Assembly: GCF_042849255.1 (NCBI RefSeq)
Contig: NZ_AP026866.1
Span: forward strand, 186,001 to 250,000
Reading direction: 5' to 3'
Source: Oceaniferula spumae
GTDB taxonomy: Bacteria; Verrucomicrobiota; Verrucomicrobiia; Verrucomicrobiales; Akkermansiaceae
DNA length: 64,000 nucleotides
A program made the position numbers and the translations under genes. How positions within the stretch are numbered: position 1 is the stretch's first letter; the number at the start of each line of letters is the position of its first letter. Below, in pieces: positions 18,209-26,616 of this stretch. The notes beneath the pieces are model-generated. The model did not search any database, had not been told where the DNA came from, and was given only the letters and a program-made list of their open reading frames with translations.

Positions 18209-18477
18209 AGTGGTATTAGAAAAAGCAGCACCACCGAAAAATTTGTGGGGGCACGGCCGGGGAAAATTTCATCGGAAATCGATGCCGTTTTCGCACTCGG
18301 CGTCCACGGTAGCTGAGCAAGGATAGCTCTGGCCAGAGTGGACACTATACAGATTATGGGCGAATGAACAGGACAATATCTGGCATCAGGCCTTTGGCGG
18401 GGATACTGGCAAAATTGATGATGATCAGGATGAAAGAATACTGCCCTTGGCCGACTATTCTGTGCATGTTTCCTGCC

Positions 18478-19863
18478 ATGTTCGATCTTAAGTCTATTTG
18501 CATACAGCTAGTGGTCATTGCTACGATGGTCACGGCCTCAGCATCCGCCGCTGATAAACCCAACATCGTCTATATCATGGTGGACGATGCGGGAATCGGT
18601 GATTTTTCCAACTACGGGGGAAAACACATCAAAACCCCGGTGATGGACCGCATGGCCAAGGAGGGCATGCAGTTCAATCAAGCCTACAGTGGCAATGCTG
18701 TCTGTGGACCTACCCGCTGTGTGCTGATGACCGGTCTCCACCCCGGTCACGCCTTACGCAGAGCCAACCAATCTAAACACGGACTATTACCAACGCCTAA
18801 AGGCACTGTAACTGTGGCTTCGATGTTGAAAAAAGCTGGATACGCCACCGGCGGCTTCGGCAAGTGGGGGTTAGGAAATGAAGGCACGTCTGGTGTCCCC
18901 GAGAATCAAGGTTTTGACCTATGGTATGGTTACTACGATCAAAAGCACGCCCATAACTACTACCCCGAATTTCTAGTACAAAATAGCAAGAAGGTGATGC
19001 TACCGAAAAATGCCAACGGCAAGAAAGGTGATTACACACACTATCTTGTCGTCGAGCAAACCCTCAAGTTTATCGAGGATCACAAAGACGAACCATTTTT
19101 CTGTTACGCTGCATGGACCCCGCCACATGGCTCGTTTGTGATTCCAACTGACGATCCTTCCCTGAAGCATTACGAGGATAAACCATGGGGACAGACGATC
19201 AAAAACTATGCCGGTATGGTTAGTTTGTTAGATCAAGGAGTCGGACAGATACTAGCCAAACTCAAAGAGTTGGGTATCGAGGAAAACACACTGGTCATCT
19301 ACACCTCCGACAACGGAGCTAATGGACAGTTTATCAAACCGCTGCAAAGCACTGGCGGACTACGTGGTAAAAAGCGATCACTCTACGAAGGTGGAATTCG
19401 CGCGCCGATGGTTGCCCGCTGGCCAGGCAAGATCAAAGCGGGTACAAAAAGCGACCTGCTGACATCACATGTCGACCTGATGGCAACTGCTGCCGATATC
19501 GCCAAGACCGAAGCTCCCGCGAAAACCGATGGCATTTCCATCCTGCCAACTTTGTTAGGAAAGGATCAAAAGCAGCAGCACAAGTTTCTCTATTTCGAAA
19601 TTTACGAAGGAGCCTTTCAGCAATGTGTTCGTATGGGGCAGTGGAAGGGCTACCGTAGGGGAACCAAGGATCCGTTGGAAATCTACGATCTCAGCAAGGA
19701 TCCCTCCGAGTCAGAAAATATCGCGGCAGATCATCCTGACATAGCGAAAGAAATTGATGCCATTATGACTGCCGAACACACACCATCGCCGCACTATACA
19801 ACTCCGGAGCACGCCAAAATGGGCAAAGCTAAAAAGAAGAAGAAAGAGAAGGCAGCCAAGTAG
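18478..19863 (+). CDS. Exported sulfatase (formylglycine type), copy 1
   Basis: A 461-residue alkaline-phosphatase-fold sulfatase. The ATG at 18478 is preferred because it opens a signal peptide ending ASASAADKPN; an in-frame ATG at 18364 would add 38 unlike residues. The metal-binding MVDDAGIGD follows, then the maturation motif CGPTR with Cys76, which must be oxidised to formylglycine. GKWGLGNEG and YTSDNGANGQ are further family blocks. The C-terminus is a long Lys-rich tail (KKKKKEKAAK). It would cleave sulfate esters, probably from marine polysaccharides or glycans. It is followed 11 bases later by a second sulfatase. No anaerobic maturase or FGE gene lies in the window. Confidence 0.93.
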   Translation: MFDLKSICIQLVVIATMVTASASAADKPNIVYIMVDDAGIGDFSNYGGKHIKTPVMDRMAKEGMQFNQAYSGNAVCGPTRCVLMTGLHPGHALRRANQSKHGLLPTPKGTVTVASMLKKAGYATGGFGKWGLGNEGTSGVPENQGFDLWYGYYDQKHAHNYYPEFLVQNSKKVMLPKNANGKKGDYTHYLVVEQTLKFIEDHKDEPFFCYAAWTPPHGSFVIPTDDPSLKHYEDKPWGQTIKNYAGMVSLLDQGVGQILAKLKELGIEENTLVIYTSDNGANGQFIKPLQSTGGLRGKKRSLYEGGIRAPMVARWPGKIKAGTKSDLLTSHVDLMATAADIAKTEAPAKTDGISILPTLLGKDQKQQHKFLYFEIYEGAFQQCVRMGQWKGYRRGTKDPLEIYDLSKDPSESENIAADHPDIAKEIDAIMTAEHTPSPHYTTPEHAKMGKAKKKKKEKAAK

Positions 19864-19874
19864 AACAAACGGAA

Positions 19875-21287
19875 ATGATCATTATGTGGACCAAAACCAT
19901 CATCACTCTCCTAAGTAGCGCCCTGCTGATATCTGCTGCCGAGCGACCACCTAACATCGTTGTCTTTCTGGTCGATGATATTGGCTGGGGAGATGTGGGC
20001 TGTAACGGCAGCAAATTTCATGAAACACCGGCGATCGATACCCTGGCTAAAGAAGGTATCAGATTTACCCACGGTTATGCCGCATGCACGGTCTGCAGTC
20101 CCAGTAGGGCGGCTATCATGACCGGCCAGTATCCGGCACGCTTGCATCTGACCGATTGGATCTCCGGGCATGTGAAACCGAGAGCGAAGCTCAAGGTGCC
20201 TGATTGGAAAATGTACATGGAACACAGCCTAACAACTCTGCCGGAAGCCTTGAAGTCAAAAGGTTACGCCACAGGATTCTTTGGCAAGTGGCATCTCATG
20301 CCTCACAGACAGCCGCAACTGATGCCTGAACACACTCCTGAGAAACATGGCTTCGATGTGAACGTGGGTGGTCGCGAGTGGGGGCAGCCCAAGGGAAAGG
20401 GGAAGTATTTTCATCCGTGGAACATGCCTGGTCTGGAAGGTGGAAAAGAAGGCGATTTTCTAACCGATCGGTTGACCACCGAGTCCATCCAATGGGTCGA
20501 TGGCGTGAAGGATAAACCGTTTTTTCTCTACCTCTCCTACTATGCCGTTCACGGCCCAATCATGACTAAGCCGGAGCTGAAAAAGAAGTATCAGGATAAA
20601 CTCAAAGGCGGAGATTACAGCCAGAAGAACGCCGCATACGCCGGTATGATTCAGAGTGTCGATGAAAGCGTCGGCAGAATTATGGAATACCTTAAGAAAA
20701 ACGGCTTGGCAGAGAACACCCTCGTCATCTTCACCGGCGACAATGGCGGCGTAGCGGAGTCCAGCAGCGGGGGACTCCGCAAAGGAAAAGCTTGGGCTTA
20801 TGAGGGTGGGACGCGCGAGCCGTTCATCGTGAAATGGGCCAGAAAAGTCAAACCGGGAAGCTCCAGCGATACTCCGGTAATCGGTATGGATATCTACCCG
20901 ACCATCTTAGAAGCAGCCGGGGTGCCTCAACCCAAGGGCCAAGTGTGTGATGGGGAAAGCCTGATTTCCCACATTGAAAAAGGCACCGAAATCGAGCGCG
21001 ACACTCTTTATTGGCACTATCCTCACTATCATAAAACCAAACCCTACAGCGCCATCCGCAAGGGCAATTGGAAACTGATCCGTTTTCATGAAGACGGTAA
21101 ACTGGAACTCTATCAGCTCAGTAAGGATCCGTCAGAATCGCAAAACCTCACCGAGCAATTTTCGGAAAAAGCCAAGACTCTTGCGGCGGAGTTGGACACT
21201 TGGCTGAAATCGGTCGATGCCCAACACATGACTCCAAACCCAAGATATGAGCCCAATGCTAAAAAGGCAAAGGGTAAGAAGAAATGA
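19875..21287 (+). CDS. Exported sulfatase (formylglycine type), copy 2
   Basis: A 470-residue sulfatase with signal peptide (TIITLLSSALLISAAERPPN); the start is either 19875 or the ATG three codons later. VDDIGWGDVGCNG holds metal ligands, the CSPSR motif places the formylglycine Cys at residue 74, and FGKWHL, YAVHGP and FTGDNGG are typical. The substrate-binding loops differ from copy 1, which suggests a different glycan substrate. Like copy 1 it ends with a Lys-rich tail (KKAKGKKK), an unusual shared feature that may serve binding to anionic polymers. Probably one operon with copy 1. Confidence 0.93.
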   Translation: MIIMWTKTIITLLSSALLISAAERPPNIVVFLVDDIGWGDVGCNGSKFHETPAIDTLAKEGIRFTHGYAACTVCSPSRAAIMTGQYPARLHLTDWISGHVKPRAKLKVPDWKMYMEHSLTTLPEALKSKGYATGFFGKWHLMPHRQPQLMPEHTPEKHGFDVNVGGREWGQPKGKGKYFHPWNMPGLEGGKEGDFLTDRLTTESIQWVDGVKDKPFFLYLSYYAVHGPIMTKPELKKKYQDKLKGGDYSQKNAAYAGMIQSVDESVGRIMEYLKKNGLAENTLVIFTGDNGGVAESSSGGLRKGKAWAYEGGTREPFIVKWARKVKPGSSSDTPVIGMDIYPTILEAAGVPQPKGQVCDGESLISHIEKGTEIERDTLYWHYPHYHKTKPYSAIRKGNWKLIRFHEDGKLELYQLSKDPSESQNLTEQFSEKAKTLAAELDTWLKSVDAQHMTPNPRYEPNAKKAKGKKK

Positions 21288-21333
21288 AGAATGGCATTGA
21301 GCCAGCAAGGTACTTTTTCTAAAAGCCATTACC

Positions 21334-21636
21334 ATGGAGCTACTCATCACCTACGACGATCAAACAGAAGCGGAGAACGCAGAGAAACTCATTGTCGGCA
21401 AGAAACGACTCGCCAGCGACCGAGATGATAATGAAGTGATCTATCGACTTTTCGGCGAGCCGTCGTGGACGAATTTTTTCAAACTCGGCATGTATGAGTT
21501 GCCGTTGTTGAAGGATTTGGTGGATCTTAAGAGAGCCGGCAAGCCCTACGACTCTGAGAAACATCAAGCGATTCTGACGTCGCTGCAGTTTTTGGAAACG
21601 ACCTATGGTTTGAAGATTCCTGAGCAGTGGCGGTAG
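21334..21636 (+). CDS. Small hypothetical protein
   Basis: A 100-residue protein beginning MELLITYDDQTEAENAEKL, in the same direction as and 46 bases after the second sulfatase. The pattern is beta-alpha with a charged middle (KKRLASDRDDNEVIYR) and a C-terminal amphipathic helix (KHQAILTSLQFLETT). No signal peptide, membrane segment or recognised motif. Coding is supported by regular codon use and a clean start; function unknown. Confidence 0.6.
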   Translation: MELLITYDDQTEAENAEKLIVGKKRLASDRDDNEVIYRLFGEPSWTNFFKLGMYELPLLKDLVDLKRAGKPYDSEKHQAILTSLQFLETTYGLKIPEQWR

Positions 21637-21742
21637 GGTCGAATGCTTGCCCTGCGGAACTACGGCATTCATTCATCCGGACCAAATCCATAGGGACTAT
21701 TCATCAATGGGCACGGTGCATAACTGATACTTGCAACATTTG

Positions 21743-21831
21743 ATCTGTGTCATCTGTGCGCATCCGTGAAAATCTGTGTTCGAAAATAAAATAAACACGG
21801 ACGGCTCGGATTAACGCAGATGGCCACGGAT
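21743..21831. repeat. Imperfect long inverted repeat (REP-like intergenic element)
   Basis: Two 38-base arms, 21743-21780 and 21794-21831, are imperfect reverse complements (roughly 70 percent with one gap). They are built from repeated words of the type ATCTGTG, CATCTGTG and ATCCGTG, separated by an AT-rich centre. It sits in the 372-base gap between the small gene ending at 21636 and tRNA-fMet. The rest of that gap has no supported gene. Similar CATCTGTG/ATCCGTG hairpins recur between genes in many environmental bacterial genomes, from memory. Confidence 0.6.
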
Positions 21832-21973
21832 GGTTGGTTTATGAGAGATTTGGGGTATTGGAGGGAGGAATGTGTGTGTAGTTTGACCTCTTCGATCCGG
21901 ATGATTGCGGCGAATCATCCCTACCTCACGTGGGGCCAGTCGCTCTATTTCGCGGCCGTTCAGAGTGCACACA

Positions 21974-22000
21974 AAAAAGCCGTCCTCATTCGAGAACGGC
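21974..22000 (-). terminator. Terminator of tRNA-fMet
   Basis: The stem GCCGTCCTC / GAGAACGGC (21979-21987 with 21992-22000, one mismatch, ATTC loop) is followed on the minus strand by a T run (A run 21973-21978 on the plus strand). It lies 8 bases beyond the tRNA 3' end. Confidence 0.8.
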
Positions 22001-22008
22001 TTTTAAAT

Positions 22009-22085
<77 letters not shown>

Positions 22086-22151
22086 ATTGAAATGGATTAC
22101 CCTTTCGGGCTGCGGGCGGAAGCTAGGACGGGTTCCGGTCTATTGCAAGAT

Positions 22152-22169
22152 CTAATTCGTCTAATTCGT
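22152..22169. repeat. Short tandem repeat CTAATTCGT x2
   Basis: CTAATTCGT at 22152-22160 is repeated immediately at 22161-22169, then GAATTTTTTTAA follows, between tRNA-fMet and pheA. On the minus strand the A-rich end directly follows the pheA stop. It has the same flavour as the inverted repeat on the other side of the tRNA. Confidence 0.6.
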
Positions 22170-22181
22170 GAATTTTTTTAA

Positions 22182-23252
22182 TCATTCAGTGGTATCAGGA
22201 TAACTACCGAACATTTTAACCAAGGAGCAGTGCTTTTCCAATTCGATCAATGCTTCGGCAACATCTTTATCCGTGCAGTGACCAGCGAGATCGACGTAGA
22301 AGATATATTCCCAGTCGCGTTGTTTCGAAGGGCGCGACTCGATTTTGCTCATGTTGACGTTGAGCTTGTCGAAGGCTTGCAGAGCTTTGACCAGAGAGCC
22401 CGGGCGGTCGTGGACTGAGAATAGAATCGATGTGCGGTCGTTGCCGGTGGCCGGGCAGGTCTTTTCTCCGATGACTAGAAAGCGCGTTGTATTGGTGGCG
22501 CGATCCTGAATGGACTCCTCTAACATGGTCAGTCCGTTAAGCTCGGCGGCGAGTTTGCCCCCGAGAGCTGCCGCGCCATCGGCAGCGTTGTCATGAGCCA
22601 GTTGCGCAGCTTTGGTGGTGGAAGACACCTCTACCAAATCGGCTTCGGGGAAATGGCGCAAAATCCAGTTCCGGCATTGGCCAAATACCTGGGGGTGCGA
22701 GTAAAGGGTTTTGATTTCCTCACGGGGAATGCTGGCCATGAGTCCATTTTCGATACGTAGCAGCACCTGAGCACAGATCTGTAATGGGGAATCGACAAAG
22801 AGATCGAGAGTGTGTGAAACGGCGCCTTCAGTGGAGTTTTCAATGGGAACTACCCCGTAATGCGCCTTGCGCCGGGCTACTTGGTTGAAGACATCCGAGA
22901 AGTTGGCCTGTGAATCATATTGGATCGAGTGACCGAATTTCTTGATCGCCGCTTGATGAGTCCAAGTGCCTTCCGGTCCAAGATAAGCGACAGTGAGATT
23001 ATCCTCGAGAGATAATGCTGCCGACATGATTTCTCGGTAGATGGCTCGGATCGACTTTTCCGGGAGCCGGCCGTGATTCATTTCGGCCAAGCGCTTTAAT
23101 AGGGCGTCTTCCCGTTCCGGTGCATAGATCTGCAGACCTTCTTGTTTTTTGATTTCACCGACTTCATGCACCATGTCGGCGCGAGCGTTGAGGAGGTCTA
23201 ACAGTTGTTGATCGATTTCATCGATCCGTTTGCGAATATTGTCGAGAGGCAC
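22182..23252 (-). CDS. pheA: Bifunctional chorismate mutase / prephenate dehydratase
   Basis: A 356-residue P-protein of phenylalanine biosynthesis. The N-terminal AroQ chorismate mutase domain (1-85) has RKRIDEIDQQLLDLLNARA and the REDALLKRL helix. The dehydratase domain starts at VAYLGPEGTWTHQAA (about 92) and contains PIENSTEGAV and the catalytic-site motif TNTTRFLVIG (about 258). A C-terminal ACT domain (about 275-350), with HDRPGSLVKAL and ESRPSK, is the phenylalanine-binding regulatory module. It converts chorismate to prephenate and then phenylpyruvate. Feedback inhibition by Phe is expected from the ACT residues. Confidence 0.96.
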   Translation of the reverse strand: MPLDNIRKRIDEIDQQLLDLLNARADMVHEVGEIKKQEGLQIYAPEREDALLKRLAEMNHGRLPEKSIRAIYREIMSAALSLEDNLTVAYLGPEGTWTHQAAIKKFGHSIQYDSQANFSDVFNQVARRKAHYGVVPIENSTEGAVSHTLDLFVDSPLQICAQVLLRIENGLMASIPREEIKTLYSHPQVFGQCRNWILRHFPEADLVEVSSTTKAAQLAHDNAADGAAALGGKLAAELNGLTMLEESIQDRATNTTRFLVIGEKTCPATGNDRTSILFSVHDRPGSLVKALQAFDKLNVNMSKIESRPSKQRDWEYIFYVDLAGHCTDKDVAEALIELEKHCSLVKMFGSYPDTTE

Positions 23253-23288
23253 TTTTTAAATGTGGAATAGTGATTAGGGGATGAAGAA

Positions 23289-24089
23289 TTATTCTTCCTC
23301 GGACTCTGCTTCTGACGACTTGGGAGTGGCATCTTCGGCTTTTGGAACTCCCGCGCCTGTTAGGGCGAGTTGTTTTTCGATGTCTTCGGCGGTGAAGTCG
23401 TTGGTTTGCTCCTTGGTTTCTGAGGATTCAGATTCTTCACCATCTTCTTCTGCGACTTCTTTTGGCTCGGGGAGTTTGACAGCGCGGAGTTCGCTGGAGT
23501 TAGGCAGCTCCTCTACCGATTTGATGCCGAAGTGTTCGAAAAAGAGATCAGTGGTTTCGTAGAGGAGGGGGCGACCAGGCAGATCGGCGCGCCCTCCAAT
23601 CTTGACTAGCTCGCGATCAAGAAGTTTCTGAAGCATCCCATCACAGGAAACACCGCGCACAGCTTCGAGTGAAGCTTTGGTGACTGGTTGGCGGTAAGCG
23701 ATGATCGCGAGAGTTTCCATGGCTGGGCCACTGAGTCGGCTGGGTTTTCTGCCGGGGAATAACTGACGGACAAATTCTGCGTAATCTGGGCGAGTGTAAA
23801 TTTTCCATCCTTTGGCGCGTTCGGCGCAGACAAAGGCTCGGCCAGTGCTCTCATAGCTATGGTTAAGTTCTGCGATCGCGGCTGTTACAGAATCGTCGTT
23901 GATGTTGGCGATCGCCTCAAGATGTTCGGGCAGCTTGGGTTTGTTTTCAGCATCATAATCCTCGGAGTCAGCGGCAAGGGCATCCTCGGCTTCGGCGACA
24001 CGGGCGCGAACGAGGCGCGCGAGTTCTGAACTCGGAAGGGGATCTTCGGAGGCGATAAGGAGAGCTTCGATGATGGCGGAAAGTTCCAT
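23289..24089 (-). CDS. scpB: Segregation and condensation protein B
   Basis: A 266-residue ScpB. The start at 24089 gives the canonical N-terminus MELSAIIEALLIASEDPLP. Two winged-helix domains follow. The second contains LSGPAMETLAIIAYRQPVTK (about 130-150), the family signature, and GRPLLYETTDLFFEHFGI. The C-terminal 60 residues are Glu/Ser-rich and disordered. ScpB works with ScpA and SMC in chromosome compaction. An acidic insert (about 45-70, EDALAADSEDYDAENKP) lengthens the first domain compared with short ScpBs. It starts shortly downstream of the lipoprotein terminator on the same strand. Confidence 0.93.
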   Translation of the reverse strand: MELSAIIEALLIASEDPLPSSELARLVRARVAEAEDALAADSEDYDAENKPKLPEHLEAIANINDDSVTAAIAELNHSYESTGRAFVCAERAKGWKIYTRPDYAEFVRQLFPGRKPSRLSGPAMETLAIIAYRQPVTKASLEAVRGVSCDGMLQKLLDRELVKIGGRADLPGRPLLYETTDLFFEHFGIKSVEELPNSSELRAVKLPEPKEVAEEDGEESESSETKEQTNDFTAEDIEKQLALTGAGVPKAEDATPKSSEAESEEE

Positions 24090-24189
24090 AGGAGGGCAGC
24101 AGATTAAGAAAAGTCGCTGAGATTGCAAGCCTGTGAAAGTGAATTACGTGTCAGACCCAGAGCGGCTCATCTGAAGGTCTTTTTATTAC

Positions 24190-24225
24190 GAAAAAACCGC
24201 ACCTGCCAGTGATGACAGGTGCGGT
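24190..24225 (-). terminator. Terminator of the Ala/Lys-rich lipoprotein gene
   Basis: A perfect 10-bp stem ACCGCACCTG / CAGGTGCGGT (24196-24205 with 24216-24225) is followed on the minus strand by TTTTTT from the A run at 24191-24196. It lies 27 bases beyond the stop of the minus-strand lipoprotein gene and before scpB. Confidence 0.92.
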
Positions 24226-24252
24226 AGAATGATAGGTGTTTAAAGGCAGTGA

Positions 24253-24738
24253 TTACTCACCTTCGCCGGTGCCTGGAGTGAGACCACTCTTGGCTTTTTC
24301 AGCGGCTTCTTTGGCCTTTTCAGCAGCTTCTGCTGCTTTTTCCTTGGTGGCTTCTGCAGCATCGCCGGCGGCTTCTTTAGCATCTTCTACTGCTTCTGCA
24401 GCAGAGTCTTTGGCGCTTTCAGCGGCTTCGCCAGCTTTGTCAGCAGCCTCGGCGGCAGCGTCTTTAGCTTTTTCAGCAGCTTCCTTGGCTTTTTCCGTGG
24501 CTGCATCTGCGGCTTCACCGGCAGCTTCTTTAGCAGCTTCGCCAGCCTCTTTGGCTTTTTCACCGGCTTCTTTAGCAGCTTCGCCTGCCTTCTCAGCGGC
24601 TTCACCAGCTTTCTGGCCAGCTTCTTCAGCTGCGGCTTTAGCTTTATTGGCTGCTTCATCAGTGGCCTCTTTGGCCTTGTCACAAGATGTGAACATGACT
24701 GCGGCACTCAAGAGTGTCAGAATGTATTTTAGTTTCAT
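24253..24738 (-). CDS. Ala/Lys/Glu-rich lipoprotein with LEA-like repeats
   Basis: A 161-residue protein. The start at 24738 gives a lipoprotein signal (MKLKYILTLLSAAVMFTSC) with Cys19 as the lipidation site. After CDKAKEATDEA the rest is a low-complexity array of units such as AAEKAKEAA and AGEAAKEAG, about 11 residues each, predicted to form one long amphipathic helix. The pattern resembles group-3 LEA and apolipoprotein-like repeats, and also Lpp-like stalks. The DNA is correspondingly repetitive (GCTTCTTTAGC-type units). It may protect or link the outer membrane, but this is inference from composition. It ends GLTPGTGEGE and has its own terminator. Confidence 0.85.
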   Translation of the reverse strand: MKLKYILTLLSAAVMFTSCDKAKEATDEAANKAKAAAEEAGQKAGEAAEKAGEAAKEAGEKAKEAGEAAKEAAGEAADAATEKAKEAAEKAKDAAAEAADKAGEAAESAKDSAAEAVEDAKEAAGDAAEATKEKAAEAAEKAKEAAEKAKSGLTPGTGEGE

Positions 24739-25061
24739 GGGTATATATAGGGTTGTTGTGTTGGTTGTGCTAGGCACTGATTCAGTGCGCGCACACATTT
24801 AGGATAACATAGTCTTGGCGTCTTGTCACATTTGATCCGGAAATCTGTGCCATTACAGCGCGTATAAGAGCTTGTGGATTCATTATCAGCACCTTGAACA
24901 ATAACGATGGAACAGATCCATTCAGAGGTGCGGGCGGAGTGTGCTAGGGGGGGAAACTTTTTTGATGATTTTTGACGAATTCATCACTTTAACCTTGATC
25001 CTTTGCCCCGATTCGTGGAGTTTCTGCCCGCCGTCCAACCGGACAGCGAATTAATTGGCTA
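24739..25061. other. Intergenic region, nothing firmly identified
   Basis: This 323-base spacer lies between the divergent lipoprotein gene and tRNA-Pro and should hold both promoters. I see a possible TTGACG (24972-24977) 17 bases before TTGATC (24995) upstream of the tRNA, but it is weak. No coding frame or strong hairpin was found. Confidence 0.35.
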
Positions 25062-25166
<105 letters not shown>

Positions 25167-25286
25167 GTGTAAGTAATGAAGCTCAGCCTGGTCTTGGATG
25201 AGAACGCAGTTCGAGTGCTCGATAAATCCTCCCAAATTTCCGGAGGAGGAAACTTGCACTTTAGCACAGCCGAAGCGGGCGTAGGC

Positions 25287-25309
25287 AATCCTGTCTCCCC
25301 GACCAATTT
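25287..25309 (+). repeat. Exact 23-base copy of the tRNA-Pro 3' end
   Basis: Bases 25287-25309 repeat 25120-25142 exactly (from AATCCTGTCTCC through GACCAATTT), 167 bases downstream. Both copies are followed by hairpin terminators. It looks like either an attachment-site scar or the remains of a duplicated tRNA. Confidence 0.9.
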
Positions 25310-25334
25310 GCCCCTGAGAAATCAGGGGCTTTTC
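25310..25334 (+). terminator. Second hairpin terminator
   Basis: A perfect 8-bp stem GCCCCTGA / TCAGGGGC (25310-25317 with 25322-25329) with a GAAA tetraloop, followed by TTTTCTTT, directly after the repeated tRNA end. Confidence 0.85.
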
Positions 25335-25459
25335 TTTGCCTTGGTGTCTGAGGCTTCAGGGGGTGATCAATGACAGAAGGCGATAAATCTAAGCCATTCG
25401 AATTGTCATTCTGAACGCTTCTGCGTGACAAAAGTAATATCTTTTGCCCATACTGCGGC

Positions 25460-25678
25460 ATGGCGATTGAGATAGAATATTGCGAACAGTGAAACTACCT
25501 TCCTGAAGCCGACCGTGTGTCGGCAGAGATCAAAAAGGCCACCGGACAGGAGGTCAAACTTATCGGAGGTAGTGGAGGTATCTTTGAAATTCGACAAGAT
25601 GGCGAGTTGTTATGGAAAAAAGAACGTGGCGGCTCCTTTCCTGCGGATGGTGAAGCCAGTGCGTTATTTTCAACCTGA
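25460..25678 (+). CDS. SelW-like (Rdx family) protein with in-frame UGA, candidate selenoprotein
   Basis: Conventional gene calling stops at TGA 25490-25492, but the frame continues to TGA 25676-25678. That gives 72 residues: MAIEIEYCEQ, then UGA at position 11, then NYLPEADRVSAEIKKATGQE. The layout is that of the SelW/Rdx thioredoxin-like family: strand 1, a CxxU (otherwise CxxC) redox motif, a helix, then a Gly-rich GGSGGIFEI hairpin, GELLWKK and GSFP near the end. In this family the second Cys of CxxC is a known site for selenocysteine, which matches the UGA exactly. A bacterial-SECIS-like hairpin follows. The alternative is a Cys-to-stop mutation (TGT/TGC to TGA), but the downstream frame shows no decay. 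The FAH-family gene starts 54 bases later. Confidence 0.82.
25508..25524 (+). promoter_or_regulatory. Candidate bacterial SECIS element (SelW-like gene)
   Basis: A perfect 6-bp hairpin GCCGAC / GTCGGC (25508-25513 with 25519-25524) with a five-base loop CGTGT. The stem starts 15 bases and the loop 21 bases after the UGA. The second loop base is G. As I recall the bacterial SECIS consensus, it asks for a short upper stem, a small loop with G in the first two bases, and a loop about 16-37 bases from the UGA. All are met. It lies within coding sequence, as bacterial SECIS elements do. Confidence 0.7.
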
Positions 25679-25732
25679 GAACCACTCAAGATTCACCACC
25701 GACCTCATCGCTGCAACTAAGATTCAAATACT

Positions 25733-26587
25733 ATGAAACTAATACGTCACGGAGGAGAAGGTCGCGAAGATCCAGGAGTTATACTAGAAGACGGCAGTCT
25801 GATCGACGCGTCTGGAGAGTTTCTCGATTATGATGAGGCGTTTTTCGCCTGTGGTGGCATAGAATCACTTCGGTCATGGGTGGAAGGAGGTTGCATCGGA
25901 GGAGCGAGGCTGGATCCTGAAACCCGTATTGGAGCTCCTATCGCACGTCCTTCCAAGCTGGTGTGCGTGGGCAAAAACTACGCCGATCATGCCAAGGAGT
26001 TCGGCGGTGAAGTTCCAGACGAACCGGTGTTGTTTATGAAGGCCACAACGGCCTGCTGTGGTCCCTTTGATGATGTGATTCTGCCACACGGATGCGTGAA
26101 ACTTGATTACGAAGTGGAACTGGCTCTGGTGATGGGACGCACTGCTAGCAAAGTCAGCGAGCATGACGCCCTCGACTATCTGGCCGGCTACACCGTGATG
26201 TGTGATTACAGCGAGCGGGCGTGGCAAAAAGAACACTGTGGTCAGTGGGTGAAAGGTAAGAGTGCCGATACTTTTGCTCCGATGGGGCCGTGTCTGGTGA
26301 CAACCGATGAAGTGCCAAACCCTCAAAGCCTCTGTCTCTGGACCAAGGTCAACGGAGAGAAACGCCAGAACGGCTGGAGTGGAAACATGATGTTCAGTGT
26401 AGCCCATTTGGTGAGCTATATTTCCAAATTCATGACTCTCTTACCAGGAGACGTGATCGCTACCGGCACTCCTGCAGGCGTGGGGATGGGGATGACTCCA
26501 CCACGCTACCTATCAGCCGGGGATCAAGTGGAACTCAGCATCGAAGGTATTGGAATCATGCGTCAGCGAGTGATTCCAGAGGCCTGA
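25733..26587 (+). CDS. Fumarylacetoacetate hydrolase family protein
   Basis: A 284-residue enzyme of the FAH / 2-oxohept-3-ene-dioate hydratase fold. A variable N-terminal domain (1-75) precedes VCVGKNYADHAKEFG (about 80-95). The core has CVKLDYEVELALVMG (about 122) with the metal-binding acidic residues, CDYSERAWQ, and the C-terminal VIATGTPAGVGMGM (about 240) lining the active site. Members hydrolyse C-C bonds in acylpyruvates or act in catabolism of aromatics, fucose and other sugars. The substrate cannot be read here. The VCVGKNYADHA block fits the acylpyruvase / diketo-deoxy-sugar branch. Confidence 0.9.
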   Translation: MKLIRHGGEGREDPGVILEDGSLIDASGEFLDYDEAFFACGGIESLRSWVEGGCIGGARLDPETRIGAPIARPSKLVCVGKNYADHAKEFGGEVPDEPVLFMKATTACCGPFDDVILPHGCVKLDYEVELALVMGRTASKVSEHDALDYLAGYTVMCDYSERAWQKEHCGQWVKGKSADTFAPMGPCLVTTDEVPNPQSLCLWTKVNGEKRQNGWSGNMMFSVAHLVSYISKFMTLLPGDVIATGTPAGVGMGMTPPRYLSAGDQVELSIEGIGIMRQRVIPEA

Positions 26588-26616
26588 AGTTATAAATAAC
26601 CCGGCTCCATCAGGGC

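Noticed and set aside
24197..24225. Perfect inverted repeat considered as a CRISPR-like or operator unit
   Set aside because: It is single copy and followed by a T run just after a stop codon, so it is a terminator. No spaced direct-repeat array exists in the window.
24236..24802. A long plus-strand Ala/Ser-rich frame opposite the lipoprotein gene
   Set aside because: It is the mirror of the repetitive codons of the real minus-strand gene, which has a lipobox and terminator.
25515..25736. A 73-codon frame inside the SelW-like gene in another phase
   Set aside because: Its product looks random, while the Rdx frame through the UGA shows family motifs across its whole length.
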